This document shows, piece by piece, positions 1 to 8,408 of a stretch of DNA of 64,000 nt; position 1 is the first letter of the stretch; each line of letters starts with the position of its first letter. This stretch comes from Eubacteriaceae bacterium. Lineage in GTDB: Bacteria > Bacillota > Clostridia > Eubacteriales > Anaerofustaceae. The DNA is taken from the NCBI GenBank assembly GCA_009782875.1, contig WRIE01000001.1, forward strand, positions 62,001 through 126,000, read 5' to 3'. Position numbers and translations under genes: made by a program. The notes under the pieces are model-generated. The model was not told the origin of the DNA. It saw only the letters and a program-made list of their open reading frames with translations, and did no database searches.

Positions 1-100
1 TGGAACATAGCGCTGCGTCCCCGCTGGTCAAATTTTCAATATGCTCTGGCGTGTCAACAGCAACGCCATAAGCATGGAATAAATGATTCCAAGTTGTCAT
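1..100 (-). CDS. Hypothetical protein, N-terminal fragment (runs off left edge)
   Basis: Reading leftward from an ATG at 98-100, 33 codons stay open to the window edge, beginning MTTWNHLFHAYGVAVDTPEH. An AAGGGGGA ribosome site lies about 4 nt upstream of the ATG on the minus strand, which fixes the start. The N-terminus recalls a family of bacterial hypothetical proteins starting MxTWDHLFHAYGxAxDTP (recalled from memory, function not known to me). Only the first 33 residues are visible, so no domain can be assigned. The strong ribosome site and that resemblance support a real gene. Confidence 0.55.
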   Translation of the reverse strand, partial: MTTWNHLFHAYGVAVDTPEHIENLTSGDAALCS

Positions 101-1062
101 AGTTTCCCCCTTGCAACTGTTGTCGCATATAGCATAAATACTGCAAACCACCAGGCCTGATGTTTAAATACATAAAAAATCCTGCCTCGGCTATGTTGCC
201 GTACCCATTGATTATATCATGCCTTGTAGAAGTGGAGTAATCCGCTATATATGAAAAGCCCCTTTGCCAAAAGCCCGCGATATCTCGGGGGGCGTCAAGC
301 CACAACAATAGCGGCATGCCGGGCTTTTGCCTGGTTCCACCGTTTGAAGCAGATAAAAGCATATCCATTATTGTATGTGTCGCCATACCGAAGTTCCTTG
401 GATTTGCCTTAATTTTTGATAGTAGAGTCTTTGTTGTGAAAATTGGCAATGCAATTTTCACAACGATTCAATGCCTTCAATATGCCACTCTCTATTTCTA
501 ATTATTAAAACCGGCTTTCATAAAGTGTGGATCAGGTTTTCCATCCTATCGCCTTGCCGTCAAGGAAAAGAGGCAGAACCTACAATTATTTTTTTGGGCA
601 TTAACGAAAACACCCATGGCCCGCTATTAAGAGCGTTAAAAGCAAACGCTCTGCTGGAGGACTTCTCCTGTGAGCTCTTTTTGTGTTCCGTAGTAGTGGC
701 AGATAGGCATTGGCATTGCCCTTTTGATTGTTGTAGTGTTGACGATTGTACATTTTAGGTAATTTTAATACAGCATGGCGTGCCAGGATTCCAATGGAAT
801 GCTATCTTGAAAACGGCTGGCAGGCATGTGCTTTTTCCTCGCTTTGGCAGATATTGCTAATTAAATTGACAAAATTCTGCCCGAAGGACAAACTGGGCAA
901 ACTGTTTTGCTGGAGCAAACAAATCTGGGCTTATGAAATGCTTTGCGAAGAATCGGCTATAGGCAAGCGTGAATCTATGTATCCTTCAAACAACAGGTTG
1001 CAAATAAACGAAATTTCCGCTTTTGCATTATATCAATTTCTCCCCAATAGTTGTTCAATTCG
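101..1062. other. Gene-poor stretch, no supported gene
   Basis: About 960 bp in which I cannot support a gene. A minus-strand open frame of 135 codons (461 down to 54) has no clear ribosome site, resembles nothing I recognise, and its end overlaps the better supported gene at 100-1. The remaining short frames look random. Together with the broken glycosyltransferase on its right, this looks like decayed DNA. Confidence 0.4.
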
Positions 1063-1741
1063 CTATGAAACTTCATCCATTGAAGTTTCATTTTTCAATA
1101 AATCCTGTATTTTTTTGCTTTGATTCTGTATTTGTTTATCTTCACAGACTTCTTTTACAGTTTTATACAGTTGTCTACCGCTGCTTGGGAATGAGCGTAC
1201 TCTTTTCCCTATGTTAAGCTCTAATATCTGCTTGGCATTAGATACTTGGTCGTTAACGAAAGGCATTGCTACCATGGGCGCCCCACAATTCATCGCTACA
1301 TTTACGCTATTCATTCCACAGTGTGTTAGAAAAACATCAACATGCTTCAATACTTCAATGAATAGGCGTATATTATTTGGAATCGCCCCCAGCGTTTCCT
1401 GGCGGATTCTGCCTGTGTTTAACTGACATGTCTTTCCTGCCAAAAGCACGGATGCGCTCCATGCAAAATCCTTTATTGCTGATAAGGCTGCCCAGTGAAA
1501 TATAAACAATTAGGCGTTTTCATTTTGTCATATGGAATATTTTGTGATAGAGAAATATTTTCATCGATATGAATGGGGAGTATATAATCATCACCGAAAG
1601 CATTTCTGTCTTTTTGAAATATCTGAGCAACATATTCGATTTTTATCGACGGTTTGTCATAAACAATAGCTTTGGCAATAGATTTATTTTTATGCCCCAT
1701 AAACTCTGTATTTCTCTTTACCATCACTTGGAAATCAATCA
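1063..1741 (-). pseudogene. Broken MGT-family (YjiC-like) glycosyltransferase, C-terminal part
   Basis: Two minus-strand frames give consecutive pieces of a GT-B glycosyltransferase of the macrolide (MGT/YjiC) type. The upstream piece (about 1741-1500) carries YVAQIFQKDRNAFGDDY and IVYISLGSLISN. After a frameshift near 1455 the downstream piece reads GAIPNNIRLFIEVLKHVD, then the donor-binding motif FLTHCGMNSVN (the family usually has HGGMNS) and GAPMVAMPFVNDQVSNA. The family normally has about 400 residues; the N-terminal acceptor domain is missing. The gene is therefore frameshifted and 5'-truncated. The broken end meets an unrelated DUF4177-like fragment at about 1742. Family assignment is confident; activity is very unlikely. 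Confidence 0.7.
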
Positions 1742-1743
1742 AA

Positions 1744-1893
1744 AGAGTCATTGACCTTGTGGATATCGAAAAACTTGACGAGTTTATCAACACACAGGCG
1801 GCAGAAGGCTGGGAATTGGTTACTCATTCTGTGATTGCTGATAACGTTAGCGGACTCATGAATACAATCATTACGTTTAGAAGGCAGAAGTAA
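1744..1893 (+). pseudogene. DUF4177-like fragment
   Basis: The last 48 or so codons of a plus-strand frame read VIDLVDIEKLDEF, then AAEGWELV and IITFRRQK. This matches the typical ending of small DUF4177 proteins (LNxxAxEGWELVS ... hydrophobic strand ending in KRxK). There is no ribosome site or start codon before it, and the codons upstream are antisense to the broken glycosyltransferase. I read it as the 3' end of a DUF4177 gene joined to foreign DNA at about 1742. Function of the family is unknown. Confidence 0.45.
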
Positions 1894-1996
1894 GATTTTT
1901 TATTCAGCGACGCGAAACCGCCCGATTGCACTTTAGTTTTGGACGGTTTTGTGATGGATTGCATAGCTGCGTTCGCTATTTCCTTTGTTTCCGGAA

Positions 1997-2704
1997 TTAC
2001 CATTTTTCTGTCTCCTTGTAGATCACATTCTTAATTCTTGCAATATTTCCATCATATATTTTTCGATTTTTCTTTTCTGAGCCCACAACAATTCTTTTTT
2101 GCAGATTCATAGGTTTGCCGTTATATATATAAATGCAGTCGCCTGTCAACAACGCTTCGTCTATATTGTGAGTGACAAAAAGCACTGTCCTTTTATCTTT
2201 TTCGTAAAGGCTGATAAAGGTTTTAATCAAACTATCTCTTAGCGTGATGTCCAGAGCCTTGAATGGCTCGTCCATTAACAGAATATCGGACGGGTATGCG
2301 AAAGCCCTAATTAGGGCAAGCCGTTGGCGCATACCTCCGCTCATTTCATGCGGATACAAGTCAGCAACTTTTTCTAAATTGGAAAGCTCAAGAAAGTTGT
2401 CAATTACTTTTCTCAACTCCATTTTATCTTTGTAAACGCTTTTTAAAACCAATTCAAGATTTTTTCTTGCTGTTTTTTGCGGCACAAGGGTTTCTTCTTG
2501 AAAGACATACGAAACACTTTGGGGCTTGGTTATTTGTCCGCTATCTTCTTTGAGTATGCCGCTCAGCAGGTTGAGCATTGTCGTTTTGCCGCACCCTGAA
2601 GGCCCTAAAATGCAACTGATTTTGTTTTCTTCAAAACTCTCGCAGAAGTTCTCAAACACAACAAAGTCATTGAACCGCAAATTTACACTACTAAAGGTTA
2701 TCAC
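1997..2704 (-). CDS. ABC importer ATP-binding protein (NitT/TauT family)
   Basis: Cytoplasmic ATPase subunit of an importer for a small anionic or aromatic-type solute; 235 residues, normal for SsuB/TauB/ThiZ relatives. Walker A is GPSGCGKTT near residue 36, the Q-loop is VFQEETL, the signature is MSGGMRQR, Walker B is ILLMDEPF, and the switch histidine sits in FVTHNIDEA. The start ATG overlaps the permease stop by 4 nt, so the two are translationally coupled. It is the last gene of a substrate-binding protein-permease-ATPase operon on the minus strand. The substrate cannot be told from sequence. Confidence 0.93.
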   Translation of the reverse strand: MITFSSVNLRFNDFVVFENFCESFEENKISCILGPSGCGKTTMLNLLSGILKEDSGQITKPQSVSYVFQEETLVPQKTARKNLELVLKSVYKDKMELRKVIDNFLELSNLEKVADLYPHEMSGGMRQRLALIRAFAYPSDILLMDEPFKALDITLRDSLIKTFISLYEKDKRTVLFVTHNIDEALLTGDCIYIYNGKPMNLQKRIVVGSEKKNRKIYDGNIARIKNVIYKETEKW

Positions 2705-3536
2705 TTAACCCCTGCGCCTTTCGGTTTTCCATACCCTGCGAGCATCTTGGCCACAAGCCCTTTGATTATTTTCAAATCGGGATATTTATAAGGCATACAA
2801 AGCCTTTTAACTAATTGTAGGATACACTCGCAAACAAGGCTTAATATTACAGCTATCGCCAACCACGCAAACGAAACTCCAAAATTAAAGCCTTGCCTTG
2901 CCGATAAGATAAGGTAGCCTATCGACATGGACGGCAAGCCCATTACTTCGGCAGATATTACGACCTTGATGTTAAGCCCGAAGCCCGCTATGATTGATGA
3001 AAACACAAACGGCAGCATTGCAGGGATATAAATTCCCGTGACTTGGCGCCATTTTGGTATTTTAAAAACTTTTGCCATAGTTATCAGTTTTTTGTCTGTT
3101 TCAGAAATAGCCGCCAGCATATTTTCATAGCAAAGCGGAAAAACCACCAAAAACGCGACTGCGGTCGGCAGCATGGCGCTCCTTACAGCAAGGAGCAGAA
3201 TCAACACCAATGCCATAGTTGGCATTGAGCGGCATAGCGCAATGAAAGGGTTAAGCATAGTGCCGATAAACCTATTGAAGTGGGCTAGAGTAGCCAAAAT
3301 GCTTGCACATGCAAAGGAAACAAAAAAACTGGCAAATGACCGTTCAAACGTGCTACGGATGGCTTTAAAAAGCTATCTTTTTGCATCTCATCCCCGATTA
3401 AACGCAGTGTGTCGACTGGCGTTGGAACAATGCCTGTTTGTTTATACCTTGTTTCGGCAAGCGCCCACCATAACGTGATTATTATCGAAAAGGACAGCAA
3501 TAGAAAAAATAACTCCTTGGTTTTATTCTTTAGCAT
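2701..3536 (-). pseudogene. ABC importer permease (NitT/TauT family), -1 frameshifted
   Basis: Inner-membrane permease of the same importer. The 5' frame starts at ATG 3536 with MLKNKTKELFFLLLSF and runs through DEMQKDSFLK. The other frame resumes at AIRSTFERSFASFF and carries the family's permease region (FRFIG-type turn, SMPTMALVLILLL, then the EAA-like loop around KVFKIPKWRQVTGIYIPAML). The join is one nucleotide short and falls on T TTA AAG (minus strand, about 3365), a classical -1 slippery heptamer; a -1 slip there restores one protein of about 278 residues. A simple base deletion or sequence error explains it equally well. The start overlaps the end of the binding-protein gene. Confidence 0.75.
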
Positions 3537-4569
3537 AATAAAAACTGCCAGAAGGCATTTTGCCGCCTATTAAATTAGCGTTTTCCTCAAAAAAGGCTTG
3601 AAGGTACGAATTTACCGCCTGCTTAGCATCAGCGGCATTTGTAAAGTCCATAGGCAATCTGCCCGCGCTAAACGCGTTGCCGACCACCGCTCCGTTAGGA
3701 ATAGCAACAGAGCCAAGGCTTACAGCCAAATCACCCGCTTTTACAGGGTTATCATTTGCATAGGTTGATGATTGTCCAGCAATAGCAATAAACTCGTCCA
3801 CAAAATCAGCATTGCCAGATAAAAGCCTTTCGTGGAATATCAAAGCGGCTTGTGGATAAATCTCGCCGTTGTTGTTTCTTGCCCATGCTGTTTGCAAGTT
3901 TATTCTCGCTGTAAATCCCGGCCTGCCAGCATTATTGGCAAAACCAGTTATAGCTGTTGCCACAGGTTCAGCCAATATCCCGAAATTAACAGATTTGCCG
4001 CCTATCTCCATGCCTGTAGCGATGGCGTCTCTAACATCGCTTGCTGCAGTCAAGTATATAATACTAACTTTGTCTGGGTCGGGTGTGAAGTTCGCGCTGT
4101 CCGGCTCGGCAAAATCAATATTGTTTTGCCTTAATATGCTTCTTAATGTTATACCTGGCGTTCCGCTTCTGCCAAAAGCTACGATTGTCTCTCCTTTCAA
4201 ATCTTCAAGCATTGTAACATCTTGGTCGGAAACAATGTGCATAATGCCCCATATGGTCACGGCGGCAAGCCGGTACCCGCTCCCGTTGTTATTCATCATT
4301 GCAGCAATATTTATCGGGGCGATTGCAAAATCAGGCTCTTGGTTAAGCATAGCGGCAACGAGAGCGTCAGAATCGTTTGTCATGGTAAACGAAATATCAT
4401 ATCCATCTATCCCCGCAAATTCTTCCGACATCATGTACGTCATGCTGAGTAGCGGCGCGCCGTCTACCAACATAACATTTATTTTTTCTTTGCTCTTGCT
4501 TTTGCAAGCGGCAAGCGTTCCAGATACAAATATGCAGCATAGCAGCGCTGATGCAACGATTCTTTTCAA
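3523..4569 (-). CDS. ABC importer substrate-binding lipoprotein
   Basis: Extracytoplasmic solute-binding protein of 348 residues anchored as a lipoprotein. The N-terminus MKRIVASALLCCIF has a hydrophobic core and a lipobox LAAC (Cys at about 21), followed by a charged KSKSKEK linker. The body resembles NMT1/SsuA-type periplasmic domains (INVMLVDGAPLLSMTYM, repeated two-lobe pattern). The start is TTG at 4569, about 9 nt after GGAGG on the minus strand. It is the first gene of the importer operon. No known riboswitch class was recognised in its leader, so the ligand remains open (nitrate, sulfonate, pyrimidine and others are all served by this family). Confidence 0.88.
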   Translation of the reverse strand: MKRIVASALLCCIFVSGTLAACKSKSKEKINVMLVDGAPLLSMTYMMSEEFAGIDGYDISFTMTNDSDALVAAMLNQEPDFAIAPINIAAMMNNNGSGYRLAAVTIWGIMHIVSDQDVTMLEDLKGETIVAFGRSGTPGITLRSILRQNNIDFAEPDSANFTPDPDKVSIIYLTAASDVRDAIATGMEIGGKSVNFGILAEPVATAITGFANNAGRPGFTARINLQTAWARNNNGEIYPQAALIFHERLLSGNADFVDEFIAIAGQSSTYANDNPVKAGDLAVSLGSVAIPNGAVVGNAFSAGRLPMDFTNAADAKQAVNSYLQAFFEENANLIGGKMPSGSFYYAKE

Positions 4570-4633
4570 AAATAGCTACCTCCAACCTCTTGATCATTTC
4601 CTTTAATTTATACAATAGGCACAAATAATATTC

Positions 4634-4649
4634 TGTTGCCAAAGCAACA
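4634..4649. other. Small perfect hairpin in importer leader
   Basis: TGTTGC and GCAACA flank a 4-nt loop about 65 bp upstream of the importer operon start. It is a perfect 6-bp stem and could be an operator or an RNA hairpin in the leader. No U-tract follows on either strand, so it is not a normal terminator. Confidence 0.3.
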
Positions 4650-4815
4650 AATTCAAATGTGTTGTTGTGTACAAAATTGTGGGAAATGCCACAAGGCAGT
4701 TATGACCATGCAAACCTAAATTTTTCCGCTTGGAAAATACAAGCCTCTCTGCGGAATGCCGCCGCCGAGGAGATTTTTAGATAGACAAACCAAAACAGAT
4801 AAGGAGTATTTTTTA

Positions 4816-4884
4816 GTGGCAAATTCAAAAGAAACGTTGAAGCTTATCTGCACGGGCGAGGTTGGCGCTACGGAGGTAAAATAG
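4816..4884 (+). CDS. Possible 22-residue ORF or gene remnant
   Basis: A GTG start follows a good AAGGAG ribosome site (4801-4806) by 9 nt and opens a 22-codon frame beginning MANSKETLKLICTGEVGATE and ending at TAG. I do not recognise the peptide. Either it is a small protein or leader peptide, or the preserved 5' tip of a gene lost between the importer and the conjugation module. The rest of 4650-5143 is AT-rich and shows no other gene. Confidence 0.25.
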   Translation: MANSKETLKLICTGEVGATEVK

Positions 4885-5143
4885 CTTGTATCCCACTTTT
4901 TTTGTTTGCCATTTATAAACAATTTTATCAATAGTCGATTTTCAAATGTAAATGTTACAAAAAAGTTTCAATGATACTATAAAATATTGACGAATTGCAA
5001 AATGCATGATATCATATCGAAAATGCTAATATCATGCAATAACAACATATCTATAGATGCTAGTAATGAATAATGAGAAATATCTCGCATTATTTCAATA
5101 TAGATATAACATTAATCAAAATACTGCTTATTCAAGGTGATCC

Positions 5144-6832
5144 ATGAGAAAATCAAGGCTCGCAATAGCATTTACCGGAATTGTTTCGATAATATTTTTC
5201 TATTGTGCAAACCGGATCTGCTCGTTAACGCTTTCATTCCAAGACTGGAGAATACAAGATCTATTGTACTCTATAACTAATTTCCATAATGAGCCCTTCC
5301 ACTTGTCGAATGCGTTGTATCCTATGGCTTTTGGGCTCTCGTCAGCGGCAGGATGCTGGCTCGTTCCCTTGTATAACCTTTACACCACAAAGACGAACTT
5401 CGAAGGCAAGGAATACGGCTCTGCAAAGTGGGGGACAGCCAGAGACATCAAAGCATTTATGGATCCTGATCCTTTCAAGAATATTATCCTCACTTCAACA
5501 GAAAGCAAGTCGATAACAGAAAACCGCCCCCGCAACAATATTGACGATTTCAACCGCAACAACAATGTCCTTTGTGTTGGGGGAAGCGGAACCGGAAAGA
5601 GCCGCTTTGTCATAAAACCGCAATTAATGCAAATGTACGGCTCTTACGTAGTTACAGACCCTAAAGGAGCGATATTCAAAGACTGCGCAAAGATGCTCCA
5701 AGACAACGGGTATGAAATCAAAGTCTTCGACTTGGTCGACCGGGAAAACTCTTCGAAATACAACCCCCTTGCTTACATAAACAGCTCAGATGACATATTG
5801 AAGCTTATCAACAACTTGATAAAAAACACAAACTCGAAAGATTCCAAAACAGAAGGGGATTTTTGGGAGAAGGCAGAGACGGCTTTGCTCGAGGCTCTTA
5901 TCAGCTATGTAACCACTCAAAACCCAAAAGAGCTGCACACTTTTGACATGGTCATGTCTATGCTGCGCAAAGCCAGCGTGGCAGACGAGCCAAGCATGCT
6001 GGACAGGATATTCGAGGATCTAGCCAAAAGGCAGCCCAACCATTTTGCGGTTAACCAATATGCCATTTACAAGCACGCGGCAGGAGAGACAGCCAAAAGC
6101 ATCCTCATATCTGTGGGTGTGCGCCTCTCCGCTTTCAATATCGAAAGCGTAAGGGAGCTCACAAGTGCAGACGAGATCCGACTGGAAAGCATCGGAGACA
6201 AAAAAACAGCTTTATTTATCATTCTATCTGACACTGACCAATCCTTTAACTTCCTGGCTGCTATGCTTTACCAGCAGTTGTTTGACACCTTGATCTACAG
6301 GGCAGACAGAACTTACAAAGGCAGGCTTCCAGTGCCTGTGATGTGCCTGCTGGACGAGTTTTCGAATATCGGCCAAATACCCAACTTCCATATACTCATC
6401 GCCACCATAAGATCCAGGGGCCTGGGTGCGCTATTGTGCCTCCAAGGGCTCTCCCAGCTCAAGTCTTTATACAAAGACGACTGGGAAACCATAGCAGGCA
6501 ACTGCGACTCCTTTCTATATCTGGGAGGCATGGAGGAGAGCACGCTGAAATACGTCAGCGAGATCTGCGGGAAAGTCACTATCTCTAACACGACATACAA
6601 CATGACTAAAGGCCAAAACAGCTCCTTTACACAAAACGAGCAGCGTTTGGGCAGGGATTTGGTCACATTCGACGAAGTGGCGACAATGAAGGGCAGGCAA
6701 TGCATCCTGAAAATAAGCCGTTGCAACCCGTTTTTTTCGATGAAATACCAAATAGAGAAGCACCAGAACTACAAACTGCTAGCCGACTTTGACAGCAAAA
6801 ACCAATTCAGCTACAAAGACATAAAAAAGTGA
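5144..6832 (+). CDS. VirD4/TraG-type conjugation coupling ATPase
   Basis: Type IV coupling protein that docks DNA-protein substrates at the secretion channel; 562 residues. Two N-terminal membrane segments lie at about 8-24 and 57-78, followed by the family motif EYGSAKWGT. Walker A is GGSGTGKS near residues 146-153, followed by the TDPKG motif; Walker B is CLLDEFSNIG near 393-402. The start ATG follows AAGGTGAT by a normal distance. It is the first gene of a tight run with Maff2, VirB6-like, PrgI, VirB4 and CHAP genes, the usual order in Clostridia conjugative elements. No relaxase is visible. Confidence 0.93.
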   Translation: MRKSRLAIAFTGIVSIIFFYCANRICSLTLSFQDWRIQDLLYSITNFHNEPFHLSNALYPMAFGLSSAAGCWLVPLYNLYTTKTNFEGKEYGSAKWGTARDIKAFMDPDPFKNIILTSTESKSITENRPRNNIDDFNRNNNVLCVGGSGTGKSRFVIKPQLMQMYGSYVVTDPKGAIFKDCAKMLQDNGYEIKVFDLVDRENSSKYNPLAYINSSDDILKLINNLIKNTNSKDSKTEGDFWEKAETALLEALISYVTTQNPKELHTFDMVMSMLRKASVADEPSMLDRIFEDLAKRQPNHFAVNQYAIYKHAAGETAKSILISVGVRLSAFNIESVRELTSADEIRLESIGDKKTALFIILSDTDQSFNFLAAMLYQQLFDTLIYRADRTYKGRLPVPVMCLLDEFSNIGQIPNFHILIATIRSRGLGALLCLQGLSQLKSLYKDDWETIAGNCDSFLYLGGMEESTLKYVSEICGKVTISNTTYNMTKGQNSSFTQNEQRLGRDLVTFDEVATMKGRQCILKISRCNPFFSMKYQIEKHQNYKLLADFDSKNQFSYKDIKK

Positions 6833-6928
6833 GAAAAAAACATGCAATTAATAAAGTGCATGGGTGTTTTCAAGTGTATCAAATCTATAAGACAAAAAAA
6901 AGCAATTGAAAAAAGAAGGAGAACTCAA

Positions 6929-7138
6929 ATGGAGCTATTAACGGAAGTTTTAAATCTTGTAAAGAATTTTGTTATCACTGGCGGTTCCCTCTGGCTGCTT
7001 TGGGGAGTGATCATTCTAGCGACAGGCATCAAAGACAAGAGCGGCCCCCAGCTGCAGTCAGGCATCTGGCAAATTGTAGGAGGCGGAATCATCTTGGCTG
7101 CCGCATCCCTCTTCGACAAGGTCATTAGCGGAATATGA
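6929..7138 (+). CDS. Maff2-family small membrane protein (VirB2-like)
   Basis: A 69-residue protein starting MELLTEVLNLVKNF with two hydrophobic helices separated by a short polar loop (GIKDKSGPQLQSG). This is the layout of the Maff2 family found in conjugative elements of Firmicutes and thought to correspond to a pilin-like or VirB2-like component. The start is taken at 6929 because AAGGAGA lies 6-8 nt before it; an upstream in-frame ATG at 6842 has no ribosome site. The stop overlaps the next gene by 4 nt (ATGA). Confidence 0.8.
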   Translation: MELLTEVLNLVKNFVITGGSLWLLWGVIILATGIKDKSGPQLQSGIWQIVGGGIILAAASLFDKVISGI

Positions 7139-7977
7139 AAGAAGGGCTGGTTCTCCTGGCTGAGCTTATCAACCTGAACATTGCCAGGTTCGGCGTTTCC
7201 GAAACACTCCAAGTGCCATTTGAGGAAGGCTTGCCGGGGGTATACGCTTATGTCCACGATGTCTTGCAAATAGTCACAATGCCTGTAGCTTATGTGCTGT
7301 TAGCCCTGTTCTTCCTGCTGGAGCTGAACAGGGTCGCGATAAGAATCGAAGCAGCGGGAGCTAGCCAAATGGGAGCCGAGGCTGCGATCAAAACCCTCTT
7401 CAAAACAGCGTTTTACAAGATGTTCCTGGAGTCAGTGCCTATCGTTCTCAAAGGGGTTTATGCATTGAGCGCACATGTGACCACAGGAATCAGCGGTGTC
7501 TTGGCAAAGCACTCTTCACACGAGTTCGCGCCTGTGGATGCTATTGAGGAATCTGTGCTCGAGGTTGCGTTCGGATATCAATTTTGGGCTTTGGCAGTGA
7601 TCTTCTTAATGATGATGTTTTGCCTTTTGGCTTCCTATTTTGCGTTGTTCGCCTCAAAAGCGATAGTGACATTTCGCTGGATAGAGATTTACATATTCTA
7701 TGCGATCGCTCCAATCCCTTTGGCAGGGATGATTGAGCCTGAGTTCGCCCAGACAAGCAAAGCATTTCTCAAGACATTTGCCTCAAAGTGTTTCCAGGGA
7801 GCGGTATTGTTCTTAGTGGTCTCAATCTTCCCCGCGATCTTTAGGGCAGTGCTGGCAGAGAGTTTTCTAGACAACTCTGTTACAACCGGGGTTGTCACCA
7901 TAGCAGTGTATTCAGTCGTATTGTGCTATTGCGTTTTTTCATCTAACAAGTGGTCTAGGGCAATCTTTGGAATATGA
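7135..7977 (+). CDS. VirB6/TrbL-like integral membrane protein of the conjugation channel
   Basis: A 280-residue polytopic membrane protein with about six hydrophobic segments (for example at residues 45-62, 135-150, 155-180, 215-240 and 250-270). It has a RWIEIYIFYAIAPIPLAGM segment resembling the conserved region of TrbL/VirB6 proteins of Gram-positive conjugative elements. It should form part of the inner-membrane channel. It overlaps Maff2 by 4 nt and is followed by PrgI after 11 nt, so it belongs to the same transcript. Assignment rests on topology and position more than on catalytic motifs. Confidence 0.8.
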   Translation: MKEGLVLLAELINLNIARFGVSETLQVPFEEGLPGVYAYVHDVLQIVTMPVAYVLLALFFLLELNRVAIRIEAAGASQMGAEAAIKTLFKTAFYKMFLESVPIVLKGVYALSAHVTTGISGVLAKHSSHEFAPVDAIEESVLEVAFGYQFWALAVIFLMMMFCLLASYFALFASKAIVTFRWIEIYIFYAIAPIPLAGMIEPEFAQTSKAFLKTFASKCFQGAVLFLVVSIFPAIFRAVLAESFLDNSVTTGVVTIAVYSVVLCYCVFSSNKWSRAIFGI

Positions 7978-7988
7978 GGTGCAGTTAA

Positions 7989-8408
7989 ATGCTTGAAGTA
8001 AAGATACCCAAAGAAATAATGGATTACCAAGAAAAATTCCTATTGGGCTTGTCCATAAGAAAAATTATCAGTTTAGCCTGCGCAATATCCCTTTCAATTT
8101 TCATATGCCAAATATTGTCAATAACGTTTGGGCTGTCCCTCAATTCAGCTAGTTATGTGGCGTTTGCCATATCCCTGCCTGTCATGGCAGTGGGGTTTAT
8201 CAAGATTGACGGCTACAATTTCGAAAAGTATGCAAGCCTTTTCCTCAGGCACTATTTTGCTAACCCGCTAAGGATGTTTAGGCCTGTAGACCCTATTCTT
8301 TCACTAAGGAACCAAAAGAACAAGAGAGGTAGCGACGTTGAGAATACAATCACGAGAAGGCAAGAGAAGAAGATCAAGAAGCTTGTCGAAAATGAATGGC
8401 ACCCGTGA
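7989..8408 (+). CDS. PrgI-family protein (VirB3-like)
   Basis: A 139-residue protein beginning MLEVKIPKEIMDYQEKFLLG with two closely spaced membrane helices (about 27-45 and 54-72), then NFEKYASLFLRHYFANP and a basic tail. This is the standard PrgI arrangement, equivalent to VirB3, which always sits next to VirB4. The ATG follows GAGGTGCAG at a normal distance. Its end overlaps the VirB4 gene by 17 nt. Confidence 0.88.
   Translation: MLEVKIPKEIMDYQEKFLLGLSIRKIISLACAISLSIFICQILSITFGLSLNSASYVAFAISLPVMAVGFIKIDGYNFEKYASLFLRHYFANPLRMFRPVDPILSLRNQKNKRGSDVENTITRRQEKKIKKLVENEWHP

Noticed and set aside
54-461. 135-codon minus-strand frame at the left end
   Set aside because: No ribosome site and no family recognised; its end overlaps the better supported frame starting at 100.
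1915-1949. Inverted repeat AAACCGCCC ... GGACGGTTT after the importer operon as a terminator
   Set aside because: The stem is imperfect and no U-tract follows on the minus strand.
3869-4606. 245-codon plus-strand frame opposite the binding-protein gene
   Set aside because: The minus-strand frame has a lipobox, family similarity and operon context; the plus frame has none.
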